DNA from: an uncultured Oscillospiraceae bacterium | GTDB lineage: Bacteria; Bacillota; Clostridia; Oscillospirales; Oscillospiraceae | Direction of reading: 5' to 3' | Assembly: GCA_910588105.1 (NCBI GenBank) | Contig: CAJUQD010000023.1 | Coordinates: forward strand, 1-39,571 | Length of the DNA stretch: 39,571 nucleotides | Shown here: positions 1 through 8,050 of the stretch, piece by piece | Layout of the letters: every line of letters begins with the position of its first letter | How positions within the stretch are numbered: position 1 is the stretch's first letter | The notes under the pieces: model-generated | Told to the model about the DNA's origin: nothing | The model's database searches: none | The model's input: the letters and a program-made list of their open reading frames with translations, nothing else | Made by a program: the position numbers and the translations under genes

Positions 1-127
1 GGGTTCTTGTGTGGTTGTCTATGTACCGGCTCAAAGGCCGTATTCAGTTCACCCACTAAATGGGAGTTTTAGATTAACATATAGAACTGATGTTTGTCAA
101 TACACATCTGAATATTTTTGTTTCTCA

Positions 128-1090
128 CTACTGAGAAACTGATTGTTCAGTCCCTCCAACAAGAGATTGTGCATACTCAATTCCTTTATTCAAAAGTTTT
201 CGTTTTACCTCTCGGTTACTACCATCTACATTTCCAGCCTTAAACCATAATTTTTCTCGTTTAAAAACGCCGTTAACTTGATCTTTTGTTGCCGCTTCTC
301 CGAAAATATCAGTCATCAGACAGAGAACATCTGTTGTGGTAAACCATTCACCAGCCTTCTCATTTGTGATGATATATAGAATTGTCATCATCTTTTCTTT
401 GAAATCCTTTAACGATTTCACTTCTGGATAATTCTTCAGATTCAAAGAATCGACATTAATTCCTCCATATTCAGACTCTGCTTTCTTTCGTGGCTTACGG
501 GCTTTAGTATGTTTCTTCTCTGTTTCCTCCTTCGGTGAGTAGTTTTCTACATAATCTATTCCTTGCGATGTTAATATATATGCCTTAGGAGTTTTTCTTT
601 CTGCATTTGGATCATCCATAATTAAGCCCTTTTGGGCCAGTTTTCCCAAAAGTACACTGACATTGGAAAATTTATTCCGCCGGGCATCGTTATAATATTG
701 CTTTACATTATCAGATGTAAAAGATGTATTACCATTCTTCTTTTCATCATAATACGCCGATATAAGCGCAAAATCCTGTTCTCCAATTTGCCCAAATTGA
801 GCAATATATCTTGTACGAGATAAATCTTTCGATTCTTCAGTTAAAGGTATTGCGTTTTCGGATAATGGGGTAGCATTGGATAAAGGCAACACTTTTGGTT
901 GCTCCACCGGTTCAACGTATTTCATGGCTTGCTCGGTTCCACGAGTACGCACAATAGCTTCAACCGCAGATGGTAAGAGCGTATTTGTGAAAACGCTACG
1001 CTCCCTCTCTACCAAATCTGCGGGGCCTTCTGCTTCAAACTTAATCTCGCCAATTTCAAATCGCACACGAATTTTAGTATTTTCTTCCAT
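128..1090 (-). CDS. Uncharacterised winged-helix protein, last gene of the restriction operon
   Basis: 320 aa with no family I can name. Residues 6-25 form a short strand-rich segment (KIRVRFEIGEIKFEAEG), a pattern I associate with small N-terminal domains of prokaryotic defence proteins. That association is recollection, not proof. Residues 104-185 read as a winged helix ending in a PadR/MarR-like wing (KAYILTSQGIDYVENY). A basic linker follows (188-205, rich in K and R), then a second helical, winged-helix-like domain at 220-312. The start ATG follows the upstream gene's TAA with no gap, which implies translational coupling. A short inverted repeat (120-127 / 132-139) spans the stop codon but lacks a T-tract. 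AT-rich like its neighbours. Likely DNA binding; role unknown. Confidence 0.6.
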   Translation of the reverse strand: MEENTKIRVRFEIGEIKFEAEGPADLVERERSVFTNTLLPSAVEAIVRTRGTEQAMKYVEPVEQPKVLPLSNATPLSENAIPLTEESKDLSRTRYIAQFGQIGEQDFALISAYYDEKKNGNTSFTSDNVKQYYNDARRNKFSNVSVLLGKLAQKGLIMDDPNAERKTPKAYILTSQGIDYVENYSPKEETEKKHTKARKPRKKAESEYGGINVDSLNLKNYPEVKSLKDFKEKMMTILYIITNEKAGEWFTTTDVLCLMTDIFGEAATKDQVNGVFKREKLWFKAGNVDGSNREVKRKLLNKGIEYAQSLVGGTEQSVSQ

Positions 1091-1828
1091 TTAGAATAAC
1101 CCCGCCTTATTGTATAGTTCTTCGAGCATGACCCTATAGTTTATCTTGATATCATCAATATCTTTTTTACCAGCTGTATATGTAATGTTATGTGCTGAAA
1201 AGTTGCCGACAACGCGAAATGTGTCAAATTCGTTCTTTATCCGAGAAAGTTTTAGTGTCTGATTATTTTTGGCATTTTTAACTATACCGTCTAACATAAT
1301 GTACCCATTTCCGGCGCTATCTTTTATTTCATTATCTATTCCGAGATTTTGATAGGATAAGACCAGCATTACTTCAAATAGCCTACGCATCAGGACAGCT
1401 GCTGCATCATAGCAATTATTAGCATAGGAATGATTTATCTGATATATCAGTTGATCCAAATACTGGCGTTTTCCGCTAAACTTTTGCTCATCAATAATTT
1501 CACTATCTGATTCAATCGTCGTATTATCAGCCCATAAGGCACCATAAGACTTTTCTATACCTTGCAGAATAGCGGGAATAAACTCTATTGTAGTAGCTTT
1601 ACCTTTAGAGTTGATAAACGCCTTATCTTTCCCTTTAGTCAATTTTTCCTTTAATCTTGATCTGTTTGGGACGTTGAACCCAAATTGCGCAAACAAATCA
1701 GAAATCAGTGCCATAGAAAATACAGCGCTATCAGTCTCTTTATAGTGAAAATAACAGACAAGTTTTGCCCTTTCGCATTCGGATTTTTCGGTCAACTCTG
1801 CTTTTTCGATAAAATCAAGTATCTTCAT
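1091..1828 (-). CDS. DUF4145/HEPN-like protein downstream of the restriction enzyme
   Basis: 245 aa. The N-terminal 100 residues are helical and resemble a winged helix (NRSRLKEKLTKGKDKAF). The C-terminal half (about 125-240) is all-helical and carries VLMRRLFEVMLVL followed by FRVVGNFSAH (R205 to H213). This resembles the R-x-x-G-N-x-x-A-H signature of DUF4145-type domains, which are often grouped with HEPN-like helical bundles. A spacing of seven residues between R and H is longer than the classic HEPN RNase motif, so nuclease activity is not shown. It starts 22 bp after the endonuclease stop and ends exactly where the next gene starts, so it belongs to the same operon. Function unknown; it could be an accessory or regulatory subunit, or one half of a separate two-gene system. 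Confidence 0.6.
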   Translation of the reverse strand: MKILDFIEKAELTEKSECERAKLVCYFHYKETDSAVFSMALISDLFAQFGFNVPNRSRLKEKLTKGKDKAFINSKGKATTIEFIPAILQGIEKSYGALWADNTTIESDSEIIDEQKFSGKRQYLDQLIYQINHSYANNCYDAAAVLMRRLFEVMLVLSYQNLGIDNEIKDSAGNGYIMLDGIVKNAKNNQTLKLSRIKNEFDTFRVVGNFSAHNITYTAGKKDIDDIKINYRVMLEELYNKAGLF

Positions 1829-1850
1829 TCTAAAATATGTCCTTTGAAAG

Positions 1851-2771
1851 TTATTTCCTTGGGCCTAAAAACTTGTCCCCATTCAAATGAATCATATGGT
1901 CGGGCATATCCGCAATCCAAACTTCAGTTTCCCAAGCAAGCGTTTCGGAAAACTTCTTGAAGGTCTTAAAATCAAGGAAAGCTGTTACATAGATTTTCCC
2001 TGCCCTTACACCTTCAGTCATTTCCTCGATTTCTTTTATGCGTTTAGGCTCCATAGGCCCAACTGAGGTTACTGATTCGATAAAGTACAGCCAGTTTTTT
2101 TCCTTGGAGTAAAGAACAACGTCAGGCATTTTATCGTGAAGCGTAATTGCGAATCCTAACTCTTGAAGTTTAGCCACATTCTTTACCAAATCTTTCTCTG
2201 TTGTATCACCAACATAGAGGCATTCCGAATTGGGAGCAAACCGAGGTGCAAATTCTTCGATAATTGCTTTTTGAAGCTCATTATGTTTGCCGGGAGAAAA
2301 GGTGAAATCTTTCCCATTAATCTGAACAGGCATTTTTCTCATCGTGCGCTTAAAAGCATAGAGACTAACCAATGTTTCATGGGAATTCAAAAACTCTGCC
2401 TTAACTGTTTGCCAGCTTTCGGTTCCATAGTTACGGATAAGCGAAAGCATTTCATCTGTTAGGCGGTAGCAATAATTTGGACTGTTTGTAGCCTTTCCAT
2501 TGTCTTCAATAAAAGCAGCGTTTCTAAAATGATGCATCGCCTGTTTTCGGAAGGTTTCTCTACTATTCTCTGCGTATGCAACACCATAATACTCTTTGGT
2601 ATAAGCAATAACATCGTGGATACGAATCCATTCGTTCGTTGCGCTTAACCATAAGTCTTGCTCCTTGATATTTGCCATAGCCAGAAGGACAAAGCAACAT
2701 AAATCGGCCTGCTGCTTAGCTGGCACTTGCAACTCTTTCAGTATCGCTCTTGCTTCCTCGACTTTGCTCAT
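1851..2771 (-). CDS. BsuBI/PstI-type restriction endonuclease
   Basis: 306 aa, close to the length of PstI and BsuBI. Residues about 40-100 form a helical winged-helix-like region typical of the N-terminus of this family. The C-terminal PD-(D/E)xK nuclease core shows P216-D217 (KMPDVVLYS) and E232 in YFIESVTSVGPM, the family's catalytic strand. Family members cut CTGCAG. The specificity here is inferred from family and from pairing with the upstream methyltransferase. The ATG has AAGGGG upstream at good spacing, so the gene starts inside the 3' end of the methyltransferase gene and overlaps it by 56 nt in another frame. This couples cutting to prior synthesis of the protective enzyme. Cytoplasmic defence against unmodified incoming DNA. 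Confidence 0.88.
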   Translation of the reverse strand: MSKVEEARAILKELQVPAKQQADLCCFVLLAMANIKEQDLWLSATNEWIRIHDVIAYTKEYYGVAYAENSRETFRKQAMHHFRNAAFIEDNGKATNSPNYCYRLTDEMLSLIRNYGTESWQTVKAEFLNSHETLVSLYAFKRTMRKMPVQINGKDFTFSPGKHNELQKAIIEEFAPRFAPNSECLYVGDTTEKDLVKNVAKLQELGFAITLHDKMPDVVLYSKEKNWLYFIESVTSVGPMEPKRIKEIEEMTEGVRAGKIYVTAFLDFKTFKKFSETLAWETEVWIADMPDHMIHLNGDKFLGPRK

Positions 2772-4257
2772 AAATGAAACCCCTTAATATTTGATCGCAA
2801 CATTCTTCTGACATATCCTGCGCACTTATCAATTCTTTGCCCATTGATTCTATACTTGCTAATGGGGGAACAGGCATTGAATTTATTTCGGTAGAATTAA
2901 CCTGTGTTGAGCCATTTAGTATTCTGTAATAACAATCATAGAGAGTGGAGTTAAACAATACATATAAGCCGTAAACTATGCACTCTGATAAGTCTTGCAA
3001 CCCACTAATAAAATTGATTTTGTTTTGTGTGCTAATATTCGCATATTCAGGATATTTCCTCGCTAAATATACGCCACACTGTAGTCGTCGATGTTCCTCT
3101 TTTGCGGTAAATCTCTTTACAAATAAGTAATTTGCATTTGGCTGCAATAACCCTGCTTGCTCTGTAGCGATATATTCATGTTCTTTCCCAATAGGAAAAA
3201 GAATTTTTCCAGCTTGGATGTGCTGTGAATAAAAGAGCGGAACAGCACTATCTTCTGCAACATCACGCAATACATCTTTGTTCCTAAAATCGACAGTCAG
3301 ACCCGTTTTCATCCTTAACCCTATACTTGGTAATGTATCCCCCCACTGATTAAGCTGTTCAAGAGTTTTTACCTCCTGTTCGCTTGTGACCAAATACACA
3401 TAGCAATCCTCGCCTGAAATTACCGTGGTGTAAGGTGCTTCAAAGGTCGTTATATTAGAGAAATCATTATTGCTTTGTGTTGTTGTAATCACTACTTTAG
3501 ATAGCTTTTGGGTGGATTTGCGCACCTTTATAATAATGGTTTCTTGCAGAACACTTTCCTTGTCAAATACTTTGTCACGACTAACAAATAAGTGAATATG
3601 TTGTAAAGTACCTTCGCTCAAAAATTTTTGACGGAACCTTTTAAAATAAGCCCCTGATGTCCAAGAACGAGGGATGATATATACCAATTCGCCATTATGA
3701 ATGAGATTAAACAAACCCATAGCAGCGAAAAGAAAATATAAATTAGGTGCGCCATAGCAAACATCAGGCATTGCTTTTGCTTCTGGAGAGCCCTTAGTCA
3801 TTTTCATATATGGCGGGTTGCTAACCACCATATCATATTTTAAGGGGCTCGGATTTGCCCCGATCATTCCATTATAGTCCAATATTTGGCTTAAAATATA
3901 ATTGTCTTCCCGAATTTCATAGTTGATTTGAATGGTTGAATTTTGGCAGACCCAATCTAAGTTGGTTTTTAATAGCTCGACAATTTTTGAATCGTTTTCA
4001 TAACAAACCAAATGGACAGATTTAAGTTGAGGTATCCCTTGCAATCTTTCAAGCAGAGCAATTGATAGTATTCCAGAACCCGCTCCGGGATCAAGAATAT
4101 GCAATGTTGTTTTACCGGCAGGTACGTCAAATAAGTCAGCCATAAATATGGCTGTTTCTTTGCTTGTAAAGAACTGACCATACTTTTTTCGCTGAGATTT
4201 CGGTATTTGGTCAATATATTGGTTCGTAGTTTGAATAGCAAAATCAAGTAGGTTCAT
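2716..4257 (-). CDS. N6-adenine DNA methyltransferase, PstI/BsuBI type
   Basis: 513 aa from the ATG at 4257. A TTG at 4263 would add two residues, but GGAG lies 10 nt before the ATG. The N-terminal KKYGQFFTS is typical of M.PstI/M.BsuBI-like enzymes. SAM-binding motif I is DPGAGSG (about 56-62) and the catalytic adenine-methylase motif IV is NPPY (about 147-150), in the gamma order with a C-terminal target-recognition region. It should methylate the adenine of the site cut by the neighbouring endonuclease, probably CTGCAG. It overlaps the upstream regulator's stop by 14 nt and the endonuclease start by 56 nt. The AT-rich sequence contrasts with the GC-rich core and points to acquisition by transfer. 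Confidence 0.9.
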   Translation of the reverse strand: MNLLDFAIQTTNQYIDQIPKSQRKKYGQFFTSKETAIFMADLFDVPAGKTTLHILDPGAGSGILSIALLERLQGIPQLKSVHLVCYENDSKIVELLKTNLDWVCQNSTIQINYEIREDNYILSQILDYNGMIGANPSPLKYDMVVSNPPYMKMTKGSPEAKAMPDVCYGAPNLYFLFAAMGLFNLIHNGELVYIIPRSWTSGAYFKRFRQKFLSEGTLQHIHLFVSRDKVFDKESVLQETIIIKVRKSTQKLSKVVITTTQSNNDFSNITTFEAPYTTVISGEDCYVYLVTSEQEVKTLEQLNQWGDTLPSIGLRMKTGLTVDFRNKDVLRDVAEDSAVPLFYSQHIQAGKILFPIGKEHEYIATEQAGLLQPNANYLFVKRFTAKEEHRRLQCGVYLARKYPEYANISTQNKINFISGLQDLSECIVYGLYVLFNSTLYDCYYRILNGSTQVNSTEINSMPVPPLASIESMGKELISAQDMSEECCDQILRGFIYEQSRGSKSDTERVASAS

Positions 4258-4456
4258 TTTCAATAAACTCCATCACATCACCAATATCACAGGTTAAAGC
4301 AGAGCAAATTTTACAAAGGCTCTCCAAAGAAACGAATTCATTACGGCTCATTTTAGCCAACACATTAAAACTAACGCCTGCAGCATTTTTCAAATCTGTA
4401 CGATTCATCTTTTTATCTATAAGCAGTTTCCATAATTTATCATAGCTAATAGTCAT
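4244..4456 (-). CDS. Cro/CI-type HTH regulator of the restriction operon
   Basis: 70 aa. A single helix-turn-helix fills the protein, with the XRE pattern NRTDLKNAAGVSFNVLAKM followed by ESLCKICSALTCDIGDVMEF, the small Cro/CI (YozG-like) class. I set the start at ATG 4456 because GGAG lies 7 nt upstream; an upstream in-frame start has no such site. The stop overlaps the methyltransferase start region, so the two are coupled. Genes of this type ahead of methylase and nuclease genes often act as controller proteins that delay endonuclease expression; that role is inferred. A CTCAT-N6-ATGAG inverted repeat (4522-4537) just upstream of the promoter is a candidate binding site. Confidence 0.82.
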   Translation of the reverse strand: MTISYDKLWKLLIDKKMNRTDLKNAAGVSFNVLAKMSRNEFVSLESLCKICSALTCDIGDVMEFIENEPT

Positions 4457-4486
4457 TTTGGTGCTCCATTCATCAGAACTGCTTAT

Positions 4487-4515
4487 ATCATAACACACAT
4501 TAAACGAAAGAGCAA
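4487..4515 (-). promoter_or_regulatory. Promoter of the restriction-modification operon
   Basis: Reading the minus strand: TTGCTC (4515-4510), a 17-nt spacer, then TATGAT (4492-4487), a near-consensus vegetative -10. The start of transcription would fall near 4480, about 25 nt before the regulator's ATG. The CTCAT/ATGAG repeat at 4522-4537 sits immediately upstream of the -35. Confidence 0.6.
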
Positions 4516-4550
4516 GTTGTACTCATATATTCATGAGAAATGCTGCTGTG

Positions 4551-4600
4551 TAATAAGAAGATAGCAGGACGATGGTTACCGTCCTGCTATCTTCTTATTA
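4551..4600 (-). terminator. Perfect 21-bp inverted repeat behind tnpV, probable terminator
   Basis: Positions 4551-4571 and 4580-4600 are exact reverse complements around an 8-nt loop (ATGGTTAC). The tnpV stop codon TAA (4600-4598) is the outermost part of the stem. It would end tnpV transcription and insulate the downstream restriction operon. There is no long T-tract, so termination strength is uncertain; the lack of any mismatch is unusual. Confidence 0.5.
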
Positions 4601-4966
4601 TGTGTATATTAAGTTAGTATTGACAATTTCTACTGCTCTATTCTGAACATTATTCATTTTTCTTACCCATTCAAGCTGATTACTTTCCTTCAAATGTTCC
4701 GTAATCTTCTCATGATCTGCTATTTGTTTTACAAGCTGAGAAAACATAACTTGGGCCTGCTGGTCGATTTCGGCCAGATAGCTGTTCAACTTATCTGATA
4801 AGAGCATGGCGGTATAAATAGCTTGACGATGTTTCTTCAAGTAGCACAGATGCCGTACTCCCCAAATACCAACAGGTGCGCTTTCCGGAACAGAGAAATT
4901 CGGTAAGAAATAATCACCCTGCTGGTAATAGGTTCCGCCTATTTGCTTAAATGCAGACTTTTCCAT
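4598..4966 (-). CDS. tnpV: TnpV family transposon-encoded protein
   Basis: 122 aa. It matches the TnpV family found on Tn4451/Tn4453-like integrative elements of Firmicutes. Signs are the N-terminal GGTYYQQGDYFLPNF, then GIWGVRHLCYLKKHRQ, AEIDQQAQ, and a C-terminal EWVRKMNNVQNRAVEIVN. The biochemical role of TnpV is not established; it usually travels with large serine recombinases. I start at ATG 4966 because GGAGGT lies 7 nt upstream; an upstream TTG lacks a ribosome site. It marks this AT-rich block as part of a mobile element, most of which lies left of the window. No recombinase gene is present in this end. Confidence 0.88.
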   Translation of the reverse strand: MEKSAFKQIGGTYYQQGDYFLPNFSVPESAPVGIWGVRHLCYLKKHRQAIYTAMLLSDKLNSYLAEIDQQAQVMFSQLVKQIADHEKITEHLKESNQLEWVRKMNNVQNRAVEIVNTNLIYT

Positions 4967-5085
4967 GATATTTACCTCCAAAGTGTTGAATATCCCTGCA
5001 ATTCAATCACTTTCGGCTATATACAAATAGTAAGGGCGAGGTAACTTCCTTACGTTACCTCTCCCTTCGGCGGGGAGCGCCTTTT
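4967..5085. other. Gap between tnpV and the duplicated fhs end
   Basis: No gene. It contains an exact 8-bp inverted repeat GAGGTAAC / GTTACCTC (5038-5045 and 5054-5061) with an 8-nt spacer, then a GC-rich stretch. It is the presumed edge of the mobile block or the end of the fhs transcript; no convincing T-tract follows the hairpin on the minus strand. Confidence 0.4.
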
Positions 5086-5166
5086 TCAGAACAATCCGCT
5101 GATTACCCCGTTTTCGTCTACGTCGATTTTTTCCGCCGCTGGAACCTTGGGCAGCCCGGGCATGGC
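5086..5166 (-). repeat. Second, diverged copy of the fhs 3' end
   Basis: Directly after the fhs stop, 81 bp repeats the last 25 codons plus stop of fhs in the same frame. Both copies encode MPGLPKVPAA through GVISGLF and end in TGA. The copies differ in 16 codons and every difference is synonymous. The second copy is richer in A-ending codons (GAA, AAA, GTA) than the rest of fhs. This pattern fits a 3' end imported from another species' fhs by an element that integrates here, not a recent local duplication. Confidence 0.85.
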
Positions 5167-6831
5167 TCAAAACAGCCCGGAAATGACCCCGTTCTCGTCC
5201 ACATCGATCTTCTCCGCCGCCGGAACCTTAGGCAATCCCGGCATGGTCATGATGTCCCCGGTCTGCACCACCACAAAGCCCGCCCCGGCGCTCACCCGCA
5301 CCTTGGACACGGTGACGGTAAATCCCTCCGGGCGGCCCAGCTTCCCCGGGTCGTCGGACAGGGAGTACTGGGTTTTGGCCATGCACACGGGGAGGCTCCC
5401 AAAGCCCATGGCCTCCAGCCGGTCCAGCTCCCGGGAGGCGGCGGAGGAATAGTTTACCCCGTCCCCGCCGTACACCCGGCGCACAATGGCCTCGATCTTG
5501 TCCCTCAAGGGGAGGCCCAGCTCATAGGCGAAACGGAACTGATGGGTCTGCCCGCACAGCCGCAGCACCTCCCGGGCCAGCTCGACGCCGCCCGCGCCGC
5601 CCTTTGCCCACACCTCGGACAGGGCTACATTGACGCCCAGCGCACCGCACCTGTCCCGGATGAGGGCCAGCTCGGCATCGGTGTCGTTGACAAAGCGGTT
5701 GACGGCCACCACACAGGGCAGGCCGTATACCTGGGTGATGTTCTCCACATGCTTGAGAAGGTTGGGCAGGCCCTTCTCCAACGCCTCCAGGTTTTCCGCC
5801 CCCAGCTCCCCCTTTGGCACGCCGCCGTTATACTTCAGCGCCTTCACCGTGGCCACGATGATCACGGCGCTGGGCTCCATCCCCGCCGCCCGGCACTTGA
5901 TGTCCAGGAATTTTTCCGCCCCCAGGTCCGCGCCGAAGCCCGCCTCTGTTACCACGTAGTCCGCCAGCTTGAGGGCGGTGTCGGTGGCGGAGACGGAATT
6001 GCAGCCGTGGGCGATGTTGGCGAAGGGTCCGCCGTGAACCAGGGCCGGGGTGTTCTCCAGGGTCTGGACCAGATTGGGCTTGATGGCGTCCTTCAAAAGC
6101 GCAGCCATGGCCCCTTGGGCCTTCAGGTCGGCGGCGGTGACCGGCCTGTCGTTGTAGGTGTAGCCCACAATGATGCGGGAGAGCCGCTCCTTCAAGTCCT
6201 TCAAGCCGGAAGCCAGGCACAGCACCGCCATAATCTCGGAGGCCACGGTGATGTCGAAGCCGTCCTCCCGGGGCACCCCCTGCATCCGGCCCCCCAGGCC
6301 GTCCACGATGTTTCGGAGCTGCCGGTCGTTCATGTCCACGCACCTCCGCCAGGTGATTTTCTTGGTGTCGATGCCCAGGGCATTCCCCTGCTGGATGTGG
6401 TTGTCCAGCATAGCCGCCAGCAGGTTGTTTGCCGCGCCAATGGCATGGAAGTCCCCGGTAAAGTGGAGGTTGATGTCCTCCATGGGTACCACCTGGGCGT
6501 ACCCGCCCCCGGCGGCGCCCCCCTTCACCCCGAACACCGGACCCAGGGACGGCTCCCGCAGGCACAAAAGCACGTTCTTGTCCAGCCGTTTCAGCGCGTC
6601 CGCCAGCCCCACGCTGGTGGTGGTCTTGCCCTCCCCGGCAGGGGTGGGGTTGATGGCCGTGACCAGGATTAGTTTCCCCTTCCGGGGACGCCCGCGCAGG
6701 GGAGTGGTGTCAATCTTGGCTTTCACCCGGCCATAGTGCTCCAGCAGCTCCCCATCAATGCCCGCCTGGGCGGCCACCTGGCCGATGGGCAGCATATTGG
6801 CGCCCTGAGCGATCTCAATGTCGGTTTTCAC
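5167..6831 (-). CDS. fhs: Formate--tetrahydrofolate ligase
   Basis: 554 aa, full length for the family. It makes 10-formyl-tetrahydrofolate from formate, THF and ATP, feeding purine synthesis and one-carbon metabolism in the cytosol. The ATP-binding loop TPAGEGKTTT is at 63-72. Family segments FGVKGGAAGGGYAQV and LTGDFHAIGAANNLL-like (LHFTGDFHAIGAANNLL) follow, then GGPFANIAHGCNSV. The start is GTG 6831, with GGAGG 7 nt upstream. It is the last core gene on this strand before the accessory block; its 3' end is the junction with the mobile region (see the tandem copy behind it). It probably has its own promoter, since about 200 bp separate it from tsaD. Confidence 0.96.
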   Translation of the reverse strand: MKTDIEIAQGANMLPIGQVAAQAGIDGELLEHYGRVKAKIDTTPLRGRPRKGKLILVTAINPTPAGEGKTTTSVGLADALKRLDKNVLLCLREPSLGPVFGVKGGAAGGGYAQVVPMEDINLHFTGDFHAIGAANNLLAAMLDNHIQQGNALGIDTKKITWRRCVDMNDRQLRNIVDGLGGRMQGVPREDGFDITVASEIMAVLCLASGLKDLKERLSRIIVGYTYNDRPVTAADLKAQGAMAALLKDAIKPNLVQTLENTPALVHGGPFANIAHGCNSVSATDTALKLADYVVTEAGFGADLGAEKFLDIKCRAAGMEPSAVIIVATVKALKYNGGVPKGELGAENLEALEKGLPNLLKHVENITQVYGLPCVVAVNRFVNDTDAELALIRDRCGALGVNVALSEVWAKGGAGGVELAREVLRLCGQTHQFRFAYELGLPLRDKIEAIVRRVYGGDGVNYSSAASRELDRLEAMGFGSLPVCMAKTQYSLSDDPGKLGRPEGFTVTVSKVRVSAGAGFVVVQTGDIMTMPGLPKVPAAEKIDVDENGVISGLF

Positions 6832-6890
6832 GGCGGTTCCTCCTCTTCATTTGGTTTCCATAATAATGTTCATAACTCCTGATACGGAGA

Positions 6891-6919
6891 GTTATCCACA
6901 GCTTCCACAAGGTTTTCAA
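6891..6919 (-). promoter_or_regulatory. Candidate fhs promoter overlapping a DnaA-box sequence
   Basis: On the minus strand TTGAAA (6919-6914), 17 nt, then GATAAC (6896-6891). The -10 is embedded in TGTGGATAA (6900-6892), an exact match to the DnaA-box consensus (TTATNCACA on the other strand). The stretch 6832-7035 otherwise holds no gene. Confidence 0.35.
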
Positions 6920-7035
6920 CAGCCTCAATCCGTGTAGTTCCAATAGACTTACATAAATTCAAATATTTATTCAAACCGGGAAACCCTAGTTTTTTCGCAG
7001 GCTAAAGCGTGTTTTTAGTTGACATAACACAAAAG

Positions 7036-8046
7036 TTATCCCCTTCCGATATCCAGGCTGGCCTTCGCGTTCAGTTCCCATCCCGCCGTATGCCCCGCCA
7101 GATACTCATAGTACCCTTGGCTGCCGATCATAGCCGCGTTGTCGCCGCACAGGGCCAGGGGGGGGAGCCACAGCTTCGCCCCCGCCTGGGCGCAGGCGCG
7201 TTCCAGATCGGCCCGGATGCGGCTGTTGGCGGCCACACCCCCGGCCACAGCAATTTTATGATACCCTGTCATGCGGTCCGCCTCCATCGCCCGGGGAATG
7301 AGGGAGTCGGACACTGCGGCGGCAAAGGAGGCGGCCAGGTCGTGGAGATCCAGTTCCTCCCCCTTCTGGGACGCATTGTGGATGGCGTTGAGCACCGCTG
7401 TCTTGAGCCCGGAAAAGGACATGTCCAGCGGGTGGTCGGCCAAATGGGCCCGTGGAAACACAAACGCCTTGTCATTGCCCCCCTGGGCCATTTTATCCAT
7501 GGGCCCGCCGCCGGGGTAGCCCAGCCCCAGCACCCGGGCGGTCTTGTCGAAGCACTCCCCCGCCGCGTCGTCCCGGGTGGAACCCAGCACTTCGAAATGG
7601 GTATAGTCCTTCACGTCCACAATGGCGGTGGTGCCGCCGGACACGCACAGGCATACAAACGGCGGCTCCAGGCCGGGGTGGGCGATATAGTTGGCGGCGA
7701 TGTGCCCCCGGACGTGGTGGACGGGAATCAGCGGCACTCCCAGCCCGAAAGCGGCGGACTTGGCGAAGGACACCCCCACCAGCAGCGCCCCGATGAGGCC
7801 TGGGGCGTAGGTGACGGCCACGGCGTCGATGTCCTCCTTGGACAGCCCCGCCTGGCGCAGCGACTCGTCCGCCAGCCCGGAGATGGCCTCCACATGCTTG
7901 CGGGAGGCGATTTCCGGCACCACGCCGCCGTAGACGGCGTGCATGTCCGCCGAGGAGGCGATGACCGAGGACAGCACCGTCCGGCCGTCCCGCACCACGG
8001 CGGCGGCGGTCTCGTCGCAGGAGGATTCAAAGGCGAGAATATTCAT
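7036..8046 (-). CDS. tsaD: tRNA N6-adenosine threonylcarbamoyltransferase
   Basis: 336 aa. It transfers the threonylcarbamoyl group to A37 of ANN-decoding tRNAs (t6A), acting with TsaB and TsaE, which are not in this window. Diagnostic ASKHA features are the N-terminal FESSCDETAAAV, the metal-binding HHVRGH (H111, H115), the nucleotide motif VCLCVSGGTT, and the C-terminal GGVAANSRIR. The ATG follows GGGGGGA and lies 4 nt after the GNAT gene's stop, so the two are co-transcribed. Sitting next to rimI is the usual arrangement in Firmicutes. Nothing odd apart from the missing tsaB/tsaE neighbours. Confidence 0.97.
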   Translation of the reverse strand: MNILAFESSCDETAAAVVRDGRTVLSSVIASSADMHAVYGGVVPEIASRKHVEAISGLADESLRQAGLSKEDIDAVAVTYAPGLIGALLVGVSFAKSAAFGLGVPLIPVHHVRGHIAANYIAHPGLEPPFVCLCVSGGTTAIVDVKDYTHFEVLGSTRDDAAGECFDKTARVLGLGYPGGGPMDKMAQGGNDKAFVFPRAHLADHPLDMSFSGLKTAVLNAIHNASQKGEELDLHDLAASFAAAVSDSLIPRAMEADRMTGYHKIAVAGGVAANSRIRADLERACAQAGAKLWLPPLALCGDNAAMIGSQGYYEYLAGHTAGWELNAKASLDIGRG

Positions 8047-8050
8047 GCAG

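Noticed and set aside
1..127. Possible mobile-element end with small inverted repeats before the first gene
   Set aside because: CCCA/TGGG and GGCC-type repeats are present, but nothing matches an element end I can name, and no gene is recognisable.
5542..6672. Long open frame antisense to fhs
   Set aside because: High-GC shadow: His/Gly/Pro/Arg-rich, no domain, fully opposite a clear enzyme gene.
6832..7035. THF riboswitch upstream of fhs
   Set aside because: I cannot find the paired conserved segments of the tetrahydrofolate riboswitch in this gap.
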